From contig NZ_AP023356.1 in NCBI RefSeq assembly GCF_018324205.1, positions 9,740,501 to 9,804,500 on the forward strand: 64,000 bases of DNA, in the 5' to 3' direction. A program made the position numbers and the translations under genes. The notes beneath the pieces are model-generated. The model was not told the origin of the DNA. It saw nothing but the letters and a program-made list of their open reading frames with translations, and did no database searches. Source of the stretch: Actinoplanes ianthinogenes (GTDB lineage: Bacteria; Actinomycetota; Actinomycetes; Mycobacteriales; Micromonosporaceae). This document shows, piece after piece, positions 48,366 through 56,805 of this stretch. Each line of letters starts with the position of its first letter. The first letter of the stretch is position 1.

Positions 48366-48537
48366 GCCCTCCTCGCCGATGCGCCCGGCACGGCCGGGCC
48401 GCCCGGTGCTCCATGGTGAGGGCGTCTGGCGTCTTTGCGCGGCTGCCCGGCGGACCGGGACCGGGCGACGATCTCTTCCGAGCGCGACGGCCGTCACACT
48501 TCGGTTATTACCGGTATATGCCGATTCATCGGAGATA

Positions 48538-48581
48538 GCGTTTTCTTGCCTGCTGCCGGTCGAGACCGAAAGAGAAAACGC
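48538..48581 (+). promoter_or_regulatory. Nested hairpins in the leader of the FUSC gene
   Basis: GCGTTTTCT (48538-48546) pairs with AGAAAACGC (48573-48581). Inside, CGGTC-GA-GACCG (48557-48568) forms a second stem. The outer right arm covers the purine-rich stretch before the putative TTG start, so the ribosome-binding site could be occluded. Confidence 0.4.
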
Positions 48582-48585
48582 TCCG

Positions 48586-49935
48586 TTGTTTCAGCTGTTC
48601 ACCGCCCACCTGCGTCCGCTCGTCGTCGTCGCCGTCAGCCTGCTCGTGTGCGCGTTCGCCGCGGCGCTGCTGCGTCGCAAGGTCCGGCCCGCCGTCGAGG
48701 CCGTTTGCCGGGCGGCGGTCGCGCGGATGCGACCGCACATGCCGGACCCGCTGCGGCGGGTCGTGCGACGGTGTCGCGCCTGGGTCGATCCGGCGCTCGT
48801 CCGCTCCGGGCTGGTGACCGCGGTCGCCGCCGGCATGGCCTGGTCGGCGGCGAGCACCCTGGGGCTGGCCGGGCCGGTCACCGCGGCGATCTCCGCGACC
48901 CTGTCGGTGCAGCTCAGCTCGCACGCCTCGGTCCGGGAAGGCACCCAGCGGCTGATCGGCACGCTCGCCGGCATCGCCGTCACCGTGGTGGTGTGGGGCA
49001 CGTTCGGGCTCACGCCGTGGTCGATCGCGATCATCACGGGGTGCGGGCTGGCCGCCGGGCGGCTGCTGCGACTGGGCGACAGTGCGGTCACGGTGCCGCT
49101 CACCTCGCTCGGCATTCTGGTGGCCGGCAGCGCCGTGACCGAGACGTTCGTGTGGCAGCGGATCGCGGCCACGGCCCTCGGCATCGTCGTCGGCGCGATC
49201 CTGTCTCCGCTGGTCGGTGGCATGACGCCGCGGGAACGTGCGCGGTGGAACCTGACTCAGCTGTCCACCGGCATCGCCGCCCTGCTCGGCGAGCTCGGCG
49301 CCGGTGCCCGGGACGGCTACAGCCGGGAGCAGGCGGCCCGGTGGCTGGCACGGTCCCGGGAGCTCGGCGCCGACCTCGACGAGGCGGTCACCGCCGTGGA
49401 CGACCTGCTGCGGCAGGCCCGATGGTCACTGCGGACACCGGTGGGCCGGGTGACGCCGTTGCGGGAGACGGTGCGGGCGCTGGAGCACGGGGTCGACCAG
49501 GTGAACTCGGTGGCCCGGTCGATGTTCGACTCGGCCGCCACGCCGCACGCACCCGGGGTGCCCGCACAGATCGGGCCGGTGCTCACGGCCGCCTCGGAAG
49601 CGTTCGCGGCGCACGCCGGCTACTCCGCCCATGCGGGATCTGCCGGCACTTCGCCGACCGGCAGCTCCTACCAGAGCCTTCAGGCGTCGCTGGAGGCGCT
49701 GCGGGACACGCGGCGGCACACGGTCCGGACGGTCCGGACCGAGGTGGACGACACCGGGGTGCTGGTGCTGACCGGCTCGATCATCACCGACATCGACCGA
49801 ATGGCCGGGTCGCTGGAGCGGACCGCTCCCGCGCTGAGCATCGGGGTGCGGGAGCCGGGACCGAGCATCCCAGCCGTTTCGGAGGTGCTGCCGGCGGTCC
49901 GGCTCATGGTGCGCAAGGCCGCGACGCGACGCTGA
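48586..49935 (+). CDS. FUSC-family membrane protein
   Basis: The protein has about 449 residues, with one N-terminal TM, then a block of five or six helices (LVTAVAAGMAWSAASTLGL, AISATLSVQLSSHASVREGT, then IAVTVVVWGTFG, LGILVAGSAV and IVVGAILSPLVGG). This is the FUSC pattern with the family R-x-x-G-T in VREGTQRLIGTLAG. A cytoplasmic helical region follows. FUSC proteins export aromatic acids or act as permeases. The start is uncertain: TTG 48586 is the first candidate in frame behind a purine stretch, and ATG 48518 is out of frame. Confidence 0.75.
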   Translation: MFQLFTAHLRPLVVVAVSLLVCAFAAALLRRKVRPAVEAVCRAAVARMRPHMPDPLRRVVRRCRAWVDPALVRSGLVTAVAAGMAWSAASTLGLAGPVTAAISATLSVQLSSHASVREGTQRLIGTLAGIAVTVVVWGTFGLTPWSIAIITGCGLAAGRLLRLGDSAVTVPLTSLGILVAGSAVTETFVWQRIAATALGIVVGAILSPLVGGMTPRERARWNLTQLSTGIAALLGELGAGARDGYSREQAARWLARSRELGADLDEAVTAVDDLLRQARWSLRTPVGRVTPLRETVRALEHGVDQVNSVARSMFDSAATPHAPGVPAQIGPVLTAASEAFAAHAGYSAHAGSAGTSPTGSSYQSLQASLEALRDTRRHTVRTVRTEVDDTGVLVLTGSIITDIDRMAGSLERTAPALSIGVREPGPSIPAVSEVLPAVRLMVRKAATRR

Positions 49936-50257
49936 TCTCCAGCAGCTCGGGCGGTGGGAACTCGGCCGGCTTCTCGTCCACGCCGGCCCACTCGATGCCG
50001 CCGAGCCGATCGTCGCCGAAGCTGTAAAGGAACAGCTCGTCGTAGGCTCCGCGGACCGAGGCGTTGACGCGCACGTTCATCCCGGTGCCGTCCTGGAAGT
50101 CGATGGACGGGCAACCGCAGCCGCACTCGCCGACCACCCGGGCCTCGGCCGCCTGACGTCGCAGCTCCTCCACGCCCTCGAAATCCACGGTCAGCAGCGC
50201 GTCGAGAACTGCCCGCTCCCGCTCGGTCAATGCTCTGGGCGCCACACCGCCGATCAT
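49904..50257 (-). CDS. Hypothetical protein with a CGCGC-type Cys cluster
   Basis: The 117-residue protein is conserved-looking: LTERERAVLDALLTVDFEGVEELR, then VVGECGCGCPSIDF with three Cys in C-x-C-x-C spacing, and EWAGVDEKPAEFPPPELLEI at the end. Similar Streptomyces proteins are annotated as hypothetical. The Cys triplet could bind a metal. ATG 50257 was chosen over GTG 50245. The 3' end overlaps the FUSC gene by 32 bp. Confidence 0.65.
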   Translation of the reverse strand: MIGGVAPRALTERERAVLDALLTVDFEGVEELRRQAAEARVVGECGCGCPSIDFQDGTGMNVRVNASVRGAYDELFLYSFGDDRLGGIEWAGVDEKPAEFPPPELLEISVASRPCAP

Positions 50258-50339
50258 CCCAGGCGGCCCCCTGCGGCGCTCCCGCGGCCGGTTTCCGTCC
50301 CCGCCGAATCGCGTGGCGCCTGGCGCCACCTCGTGAGCG

Positions 50340-51803
50340 CTACAGCTGCCAATCCAGGACCGCGGCGTCACGCGGCACCGGCGCGGCTGCCGGTTGCTCC
50401 TCAGCCACGTCGATCGTGATATCGGTGGCGGTCTGCAGATCGCGGATCAGTGCGGTGGTGTCGGCCAGCAGTTGCTGCGCCGCGGCGTCGGAGCGCTGCG
50501 TGTGCTCGACGAACCCGCCGGTCGCCGTGCCCATGGCGGCGCTCAGCTCGACCAGGTTGCCGATTCCGCGCCGCTGCTCCTCGAACTGCTCGCCCATCCC
50601 GCGCAGCGTGTCGGCGATCGTGGTCAGCTGCTGCGTGACGGTGGTGACACTGCCGGTCAGCCGGTCGCCGGCGGCGGCACCGTCGTGGATGCGCTCGATC
50701 GTGTCGCCGACCTGGGCGGAGCTGCTGCTCGCCGCTTCGCCGGCGCGGGCGGACAGCTGCCGCACCTCGTCGGCCACGACCGCGAACCCCTGCCCGGCGT
50801 CCCCGGCGCGCGCGGCCTCGATGGTCGCGTTGAACGACAGCAGCGTGGTCTGCGCGGCCACCGCGCCGATCTGGCCGATGACTCGCATCGTGGCGGTGGA
50901 GCTGTCCTGGATGGACCGCATCGACGCGGCGAGCTGGGTCAGCCCGTCACGGCTGTGGTCCGCGGCGGTGCCGGCGTCGGAAGCGAGCCGCATGGCGTGC
51001 CCGGCCGTGGTGTCCATGGCATCGCTGACCTCGCGCAACTGCTGCAACGCATCGGTCAGCAGCATCAACGCCTGGGCCTGTTCGGCGGCCGAGGCGGCCA
51101 GGCCCTTGTTTTGTTCGACGAGACGCCGGCTGCGTCCGGCGATCCGGGCGGCGTGCTGCCCCAAGGCGCGGGCCAGGCGGTCAGCGATGTCACGCTGCCG
51201 TTCGGCCTCCGCGCCCGCTGCGACAGCCTGCTCCCGGTGAGCCGACAACGCCGCCCACGAACCGCTCGACACCAGGTAGATCACGGCCAGCACGATGACT
51301 CGCAGCGCCAAGGTCGCCAATTCGCCCGGGTCGGCCAGGCGTAAGTCGTCGTACAGGCCACCCACCGCGACGAGCATGGCGGCGCTGACCGCCGTCCAGG
51401 CCCGGGCCGCCCGGGGCGACGCGAACTGACCGGCCAGCAGCGGCAGCAGCATCACCACCATGCTGCGGGTGCCACCCTCACCGGGTACCGGCGTGGCCGG
51501 CAGCAGCGCCACAGCGCCGAGCTTCACGGCATAGAACCAGACGAAGATCGTCGCTGCGCGTCCGGTGTCGTGCCCCCGCGGCCGCAGCCACCGGAGGAAG
51601 ACCACATCGGCCACGACAAGCAGGGAATACATTGCGGCCAGCAGCCACAAGTCACGAGCGGCGACGATGACCGCCGCCACACCCAGCGACGCGGCGCTGA
51701 CCCTTACAAAGATGTGGATCCGGCGGATCAACACCGAATCGTCGGCCACGATCGACGCGTCGCGCCGATCCTCAATGCCGGTCACAGCAATATCCCTCAT
51801 CAC
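50340..51803 (-). CDS. Methyl-accepting chemotaxis-type signal protein with a multi-TM sensor
   Basis: The 487-residue protein has about six N-terminal TM helices (residues about 30-200) and a C-terminal methyl-accepting domain. The tip hairpin reads FNATIEAARAGDAGQGFAVV followed by ADEVRQLS, which is the universal signature. HAMP is missing and there is no periplasmic sensor, so the membrane region itself is the sensor. No che genes are nearby, so it may work with another system. ATG 51803 is followed by a second ATG. Confidence 0.9.
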   Translation of the reverse strand: MMRDIAVTGIEDRRDASIVADDSVLIRRIHIFVRVSAASLGVAAVIVAARDLWLLAAMYSLLVVADVVFLRWLRPRGHDTGRAATIFVWFYAVKLGAVALLPATPVPGEGGTRSMVVMLLPLLAGQFASPRAARAWTAVSAAMLVAVGGLYDDLRLADPGELATLALRVIVLAVIYLVSSGSWAALSAHREQAVAAGAEAERQRDIADRLARALGQHAARIAGRSRRLVEQNKGLAASAAEQAQALMLLTDALQQLREVSDAMDTTAGHAMRLASDAGTAADHSRDGLTQLAASMRSIQDSSTATMRVIGQIGAVAAQTTLLSFNATIEAARAGDAGQGFAVVADEVRQLSARAGEAASSSSAQVGDTIERIHDGAAAGDRLTGSVTTVTQQLTTIADTLRGMGEQFEEQRRGIGNLVELSAAMGTATGGFVEHTQRSDAAAQQLLADTTALIRDLQTATDITIDVAEEQPAAAPVPRDAAVLDWQL

Positions 51804-51906
51804 CCGACTACTCGAACGGCATCCTCATCGGCCGCTTTCGAAGTCTGCTGAGCGCTCGCGACGTGCCCTATCTCACGCTTCCGTCGCCGCCTCAACGGTG
51901 GTGCCT

Positions 51907-52746
51907 CTAGGGCAGCTGGAACAGGGACGGGAAACGCAGGCCGAGCCACGGGCGGCGGCCGGTGGCGAACGCGCCGCCGCCGGCGATCGCTCGCCACAGG
52001 CTGCGGCGGTGGAAGCCGACCAGGAGCGCGTCGCACCCGGACAGGGACAGCACGCAGTCGGGCTCGACGTCACCGGCCGGAAGGCTCCGGGCCCGTCCGG
52101 CCTCCAGCTGGATCACGAATCGCGGCGCCCGGCGGATGCGCATCTCGAAGCTTCCGGTGAAACCGGCCGCGGCCGGATCGACGAGCAGCGGCAGCATCTC
52201 GCTCATCACCGTCGGCGCGGCCGAGGCGGCCGAGCTTTCGTCGAGCCACGGCCGGGTCCGCAAGGCTCGCGCGATGTCGTAGCCGTGCACGACACTCTCG
52301 CTGACGGTGAGAGCGGCGAGGGTGCCGGCCGTCCGCGTGACGCCGGCCCCGTACCACGGCGTGGGCCGAGGTGATCGGAAGTCCACCTCCGCGTCCAGGG
52401 CCGCGAGCAGCTCGTCCGCACATTCGCGCAGCCCGTCGGCGGCCTCGCGGGGCCCGGGGAACGAGATCACCGTCACCGCGCGAGCGTTCGTCGAGGCGAC
52501 CATCTCCAGCAGGGTGTCACCGGTGCCCAGGTTCGCGACGATCTCCGGATCGAGATCGGCGCCACGCAGGGTCAGCGCGAAGGCCCGGTAGATCACGCAG
52601 AGGTGCGCGACCAGCTGGCCGGCGGTCCAGTCCAGCCCCGGTGCCCGGCCGTCCAGGTCAGGGGCGAACCGGACCCGGTCGACCAGGCGGCGACTCTCCC
52701 GCTCCAGGGCGGCGCGCAGCGCGTCCCGTTCCGGCTCGACGATCAT
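51907..52746 (-). CDS. Maleylpyruvate-isomerase/DinB-like protein with an SCP2-like C-terminus
   Basis: The 279-residue protein has a DinB/MPI N-domain (first helices RDALRAALERESRRLVDRV, GLDWTAGQLVAHL with the W-T-x-x-x-x-x-H motif near residue 50) and VVHGYDIARAL near 155. A C-terminal region resembles SCP2-like domains (FEMRIRRAPRFVIQLEAG, CDALLVGFHRRS). Mycothiol-dependent chemistry is the family expectation; the substrate is unknown. ATG 52746 with weak upstream purines. The open frame extends upstream without similarity. Confidence 0.8.
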   Translation of the reverse strand: MIVEPERDALRAALERESRRLVDRVRFAPDLDGRAPGLDWTAGQLVAHLCVIYRAFALTLRGADLDPEIVANLGTGDTLLEMVASTNARAVTVISFPGPREAADGLRECADELLAALDAEVDFRSPRPTPWYGAGVTRTAGTLAALTVSESVVHGYDIARALRTRPWLDESSAASAAPTVMSEMLPLLVDPAAAGFTGSFEMRIRRAPRFVIQLEAGRARSLPAGDVEPDCVLSLSGCDALLVGFHRRSLWRAIAGGGAFATGRRPWLGLRFPSLFQLP

Positions 52747-52807
52747 CCTGGGGATGATGCGGGACGAGCCCGTGGCGCGCATCATCACTCCGGGCAGAAA
52801 TGAGACC

Positions 52808-53536
52808 TCACGGCTGGGCTCGGTGGCCGGTGATGCCGTCCAGGACGGTGGTCACGTTGTGGTGGAACGTCTCCTCCGCGTCGAGGTGGGCGCCCTCCAC
52901 CACGAGCCGGGCCACCGTCGGATACCTGCCGGTGTCCAGCATCCGGCGCAGGTACGGCCCGAGCGCAGCCTGCCAGGCCGTCACATCGGTGCCGGTCGAG
53001 CGGGCGGTACGCCGTTCGGTGATCTCGCGGCGGAGCGCGCCCACGACGAACGCGCTGAGACCTCCCAGCGCCCGCTGGAGGTCGTCGATGCTCCGCACCG
53101 CGGGCGCCTGGCTCAACGCCGCCGCCGTCGCCTCCCCCACGGCCATGGCGTGCGGCCCCAGGTGCGGCCGCGCGCCCAGCAGGTCGGCGAACCACTCGTG
53201 CGCCAGGGCAGCCTCCCGGGTGCGATGCACGATGGCCAGCACCGTGTCGCGCCAGGAGGCCTGCTCGTCGCCCTCGGCGATCCGGGCATAGACGGCGTCC
53301 ACCATCAGATCGAGCAGCTCCGACCGGTTGAGCACGTAGTCGTAGAGCCGCATCGGCCCGACCCCGAGCTCCTTGGCGATCTTGCGAACGGACAGCCCGT
53401 CGAGGCCGTGCTCGTCGGCCAGCCGGATCGCGGCAGCGGCGATCTTCGCCCGGCTCAGCGGCACCGGGGCGGCCCGGGGCTGGGGCTCGGGACGTTCCCA
53501 GACGGGTAGCGGTGCGCTACCGTACGGCGTATCCAT
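52808..53536 (-). CDS. TetR-family repressor of the FAD-monooxygenase gene
   Basis: The 242-residue protein has a TetR HTH at about 30-75: LSRAKIAAAAIRLADEHGLD, LSVRKIAKELGVGPMRLYDYV. The C-terminal domain is TetR_C-like (AALAHEWFADLLGARPHLGPH), like the tetracycline-repressor group. ATG 53536 is right after the operator region. It is divergent from a TetX-like monooxygenase with 30 bp between starts, the classical arrangement of repressor and resistance-type gene. Confidence 0.92.
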   Translation of the reverse strand: MDTPYGSAPLPVWERPEPQPRAAPVPLSRAKIAAAAIRLADEHGLDGLSVRKIAKELGVGPMRLYDYVLNRSELLDLMVDAVYARIAEGDEQASWRDTVLAIVHRTREAALAHEWFADLLGARPHLGPHAMAVGEATAAALSQAPAVRSIDDLQRALGGLSAFVVGALRREITERRTARSTGTDVTAWQAALGPYLRRMLDTGRYPTVARLVVEGAHLDAEETFHHNVTTVLDGITGHRAQP

Positions 53537-53554
53537 AAGGTACAGCGTACGGTA
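53518..53554. promoter_or_regulatory. TetR operator region
   Basis: TACCGTACG (53518-53526) and CGTACGGTA (53546-53554) are exact inverted repeats. A GTAC-AGC-GTAC core lies at 53540-53550. The dyads cover the start of the TetR gene and the 30-bp gap. Confidence 0.6.
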
Positions 53555-53566
53555 AGGAGTCGTTCC

Positions 53567-54700
53567 ATGCACCTCGCGATCGTCGGCGGTGGCCTCGGCG
53601 GCCTCACGCTGGCCCGGATCCTGCACCTGCACGGCATCGACGCGGTGGTCTACGAGCGCGAGACCGATCGGTCCGCCCGGGCACAGGGCGGCATGCTCGA
53701 CCTGCACCCCGAGTCGGGACAGCAGGCCCTGGCCGACGCGGGCCTCACCGGCCGGTTCCGCTCCGAGGCGCGCCCGGAGGGCGAGGAGCACCGCATCCTC
53801 GACCCGGCCGGACGCACCCTCGTGCACCACCTGCCCCGGCCCGGTGACTTCTCCGGTCGCCCGGAGATCGACCGGAGCGTGCTGCGCGACCTGCTGCTCG
53901 GCTCCCTCCCGGCCGGCACCGTCCGGTGGCAGCATCGGCTCGCCGCGGCGACGCCCCGGCCGGGCGGCGGCTTCGCCCTGACGTTCGAGGGCGGGCTCCG
54001 CGCCGGCTGTGACGTCCTGATCGGGGCGGACGGCGCCCGCTCGGTGGTCCGCGCGCTGCTGACCGACACCACCCCGGTCGCCATCGGCACCCTGGTGGAG
54101 CTGACCGTCACCGACGCCGACCGGCGCCACCCGGAGCTCGCCGAGCTGGTCGGCCCGGGCAACCTGTGGTGCATGGGCGTGCGCCGGATCCTGGCGGCGC
54201 AACGCCTCGCCGACGGCAGCATCCGGGTCGGGATCTCCCTGCCGCCGGACGTCGGCGACCCGGAGAGTCTCCGCCACAAGGATGCCGTGCTGGCGATGTT
54301 CGAGGGCTGGGATCCGAGACTCACCGCTCTCATCACCGCCGGCGACGGCCCGCCGGCACCGCGCCGGATCGAGGCGATGCCCACCGGCACCCAGTGGGCC
54401 CACCGGCCGGACGTGACCCTGATCGGGGACGCCGCCCACCTCATGCCACCGGTCGGCGAGGGCGCCAACCAGGCCATGCTCGACGCGGCCGAGCTCGCCG
54501 CCGCCCTCGCCGCCGATCCCACCGATCCGGACTCGGCGATCCGGACCTATGAGGACGCGATGTTCGCCAGGATCCTTCCGATCGCGGAGATGTCGGCGCG
54601 GATCCAGGCGATGATGCTGTCCCCCACCGCGGCCGCGGACATCGTCCGCTTCTTCACCCCGCGGGCCGCCGAGCCGACCCCGGACGCGTCCGTCGATTGA
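53567..54700 (+). CDS. FAD-dependent monooxygenase (TetX-like)
   Basis: The 377-residue protein is a class A flavoprotein monooxygenase: GxGxxG in LAIVGGGLGGLTLARIL (residues 3-19), the FAD Glu in VVYERE, GADGARSVVR near residue 150, and LIGDAAHLMPPVGEGANQAM near residue 285 (the GD motif). It is close to tetracycline-destructase/TetX-type enzymes, which hydroxylate aromatic or polyketide substrates. Its divergent TetR supports an inducible detoxification role. ATG 53567 has GGTAAGGAG upstream. Confidence 0.9.
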   Translation: MHLAIVGGGLGGLTLARILHLHGIDAVVYERETDRSARAQGGMLDLHPESGQQALADAGLTGRFRSEARPEGEEHRILDPAGRTLVHHLPRPGDFSGRPEIDRSVLRDLLLGSLPAGTVRWQHRLAAATPRPGGGFALTFEGGLRAGCDVLIGADGARSVVRALLTDTTPVAIGTLVELTVTDADRRHPELAELVGPGNLWCMGVRRILAAQRLADGSIRVGISLPPDVGDPESLRHKDAVLAMFEGWDPRLTALITAGDGPPAPRRIEAMPTGTQWAHRPDVTLIGDAAHLMPPVGEGANQAMLDAAELAAALAADPTDPDSAIRTYEDAMFARILPIAEMSARIQAMMLSPTAAADIVRFFTPRAAEPTPDASVD

Positions 54701-54719
54701 TGGGTATGAGACTGGGGGC

Positions 54720-55310
54720 ATGACTTTGCGACTTCAGCCGGATCAGCGGACCGGCTCGGCCTGGCGGGCGTTGTGGGAGATCGTCGAGGGGCGGCTCACC
54801 GAGGACTCGTTGCGGTCGGCGCAGGCGGCGACGTCGCTGATGCCCTACGTGCAGGACCACCCCGCGCATCTGATCGTGGTGGCGGTGGACGCCATCGTGG
54901 ACACGATCGTCGAGTGGGCCGACCAGATCGGGAAGAATCCGGCCTGTCTGGCCGAGACGTGTTTCACCATGCTGCACGCGCAGTCGGACCCGCCGGCCAG
55001 GTTGCTGCTGCTGGCCGCCAGTCAGACCCTGCTCGCCGTGGACCCGACCGGCGAGGCCGGGACCCCGCACCCGGTCTGTCACCCCTGGCCGCCGCACGCC
55101 ACCGTCGCCTCGCTGGCCACCGCCGGCGGTGGCGAGGTGCTGCGGCAGATGCTGGAGGCGGCGCAGCAGACGCACGGGCTCGAGCAGCAACCCGTGCTCG
55201 TGGTGATCAACACCGCCCCGGCCGTGCTGACGAACGTCCTGTGGGGACAGAGCGGGTCGAACCCGGACCGGATGCGTCAGCTGCTCGACAGCCGGCGCAG
55301 CCTGCGCTGA
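54720..55310 (+). CDS. Hypothetical protein, alpha/beta, 196 residues
   Basis: Not recognised. The protein begins LRLQPDQRTGSAWRALWEIVEG, has helical stretches and the central helix DAIVDTIVEWADQIG, then a Cys-containing segment (CLAETCFTMLHAQ) and a C-terminal strand VLVVINTAPAVL. It is soluble with no signal peptide. ATG 54720 is 19 bp after the monooxygenase stop and the carboxylesterase starts 13 bp after it, so it is the middle gene of a likely three-gene operon. Confidence 0.6.
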   Translation: MTLRLQPDQRTGSAWRALWEIVEGRLTEDSLRSAQAATSLMPYVQDHPAHLIVVAVDAIVDTIVEWADQIGKNPACLAETCFTMLHAQSDPPARLLLLAASQTLLAVDPTGEAGTPHPVCHPWPPHATVASLATAGGGEVLRQMLEAAQQTHGLEQQPVLVVINTAPAVLTNVLWGQSGSNPDRMRQLLDSRRSLR

Positions 55311-55323
55311 CGAGGATTCCGCT

Positions 55324-56796
55324 GTGACAGAGGTGCGAGTGGCGACGGGCGTGGTCCGCGGTCGCAACGAGTCCGGGCTGACGGTGTTCCGCGGCATCCC
55401 CTACGCGACGCCGCCGGTCGGGGCCAACCGGTTCGCCGCGCCGCGCCCGGCGGCGGGCTGGGACGGCGTGCGGCCGGCGGAGGCGTTCGGGCCGCCGGTG
55501 CCGCAGAGCGGCGAGACCCCGGGGACGGACACCGGCGACTGGCTGACCGTCAACGTCTGGTCGCCCGCCCCCGACCCGGCGGCGAAGCTCCCGGTGCTGG
55601 TCTGGATCCACGGCGGCGGCTACCTGATCGGCACGTCCGGCCGGCCCGAGTACGACGGCGGCCGGCTCGCCCGGGACAGCACCGTGGTCCTGGTGACCTT
55701 CAACTACCGGCTCGGCGCGGAGGGCTTCGCGCACCTGACCGGCGCGCCGGACAACCGCGGCCTGCTCGACCAGGTCGCCGCGCTGGAGTGGGTGCGGGAC
55801 AACATCGCCGCGTTCGGCGGTGACCCGGACCGGGTGACGATCTTCGGGGAGTCGGCCGGCGGCGGGTCGGTCGCCGCCCTGCTCGCCATGCCCAGGGCGG
55901 CCGGGCTGTTCCGCGCCGCCGCCGCGCAGAGCGTGCCCGGCACGTTCTTCTCCCGCGAGCTCGCCGCCGACATCGCGACCGTCTGCGCTGCCGAGCTCTC
56001 CCTGCGTCCCACGGTCGCGGATCTCGCCGAGGTGGACCCGGCCCTGCTGGCGATGGCGGGCGAGGAGGTGGCGGGCCGGCAGGTGGACCGCTGGGGCGCG
56101 GCCGGCTACCGGACGATCGGGTTCGCGCCGATCGTCGACGGTGACGTCCTGCCGCAGACGCCGTGGCAGGCCCTGGCGGCGGGCGCGGCGCGGGACGTCG
56201 TGCTGCTCACCGGGCACACCCGGGACGAGCAGCGGCTGTTCAGCGCGATGACCGGCCTGCTCGGGCAGGTGACGGCGGAGCAGGCGGCGACCGCCCTGGA
56301 CATCCTCGCGCCCGGTCCGGACGGCGCCCGGCGTTATCGGGAGGCGTACCCGGACGCCGGTCCCGACCGGCTCTACGAGCTGGTCCACTCGGACTGGCTG
56401 TTCCGGATGCCCAGCGTGCATCTGGCCGACGCGCAGGTCGCGGCCGGCGGCACCGCTTTTCTGTACGAGTTGACCTGGCCCGCCCCGGGCATGGGCGGCA
56501 TCCTCGGCGCCTGCCACGGCCTGGACGTCCCGCTCGTGTTCGGCAATCTCACCAGCGGCCAGCCGGCCCTGCTGATCGGCGGCGAGCCGGGCGACGACGC
56601 CGTCGCCCTGTCAGCGCGGATGCGGGCCGCCTGGACCCGCTTCGCGACACACGGCGACCCGGGCTGGCCGGCCTACGACGCCGATCAGCGCCGGACCCAG
56701 ATCTTCGACGTCGAGTGCGCCGTCACCGCGTACCCGGAGCAGGCCTCCCACCTGCTCTGGCGGCAGCACTCGTTCGCGCCGCTCACCCCGAGGTGA
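55324..56796 (+). CDS. Carboxylesterase type B
   Basis: The 490-residue protein has the cholinesterase/carboxylesterase fold: RGIPYATPPVGANRF near residue 23, the oxyanion HGGGYLIG near residue 97, the nucleophile FGESAGGGSVAALL near residue 178 (Ser), GHTRDEQRLFSAM near 298 (Glu/Asp region) and CHGLDVPLVFGN near 398 with the catalytic His. It would cleave esters of hydrophobic acids. GTG 55324 is 13 bp after the preceding gene. No secretion signal. Confidence 0.93.
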   Translation: MTEVRVATGVVRGRNESGLTVFRGIPYATPPVGANRFAAPRPAAGWDGVRPAEAFGPPVPQSGETPGTDTGDWLTVNVWSPAPDPAAKLPVLVWIHGGGYLIGTSGRPEYDGGRLARDSTVVLVTFNYRLGAEGFAHLTGAPDNRGLLDQVAALEWVRDNIAAFGGDPDRVTIFGESAGGGSVAALLAMPRAAGLFRAAAAQSVPGTFFSRELAADIATVCAAELSLRPTVADLAEVDPALLAMAGEEVAGRQVDRWGAAGYRTIGFAPIVDGDVLPQTPWQALAAGAARDVVLLTGHTRDEQRLFSAMTGLLGQVTAEQAATALDILAPGPDGARRYREAYPDAGPDRLYELVHSDWLFRMPSVHLADAQVAAGGTAFLYELTWPAPGMGGILGACHGLDVPLVFGNLTSGQPALLIGGEPGDDAVALSARMRAAWTRFATHGDPGWPAYDADQRRTQIFDVECAVTAYPEQASHLLWRQHSFAPLTPR

Positions 56797-56805
56797 CCCG
56801 GTGGC

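Noticed and set aside
52808..54721. Extended 637-codon frame across the TetR and monooxygenase genes
   Set aside because: The part beyond 53536 is antisense to the TetX-like gene; the real TetR start is ATG 53536.
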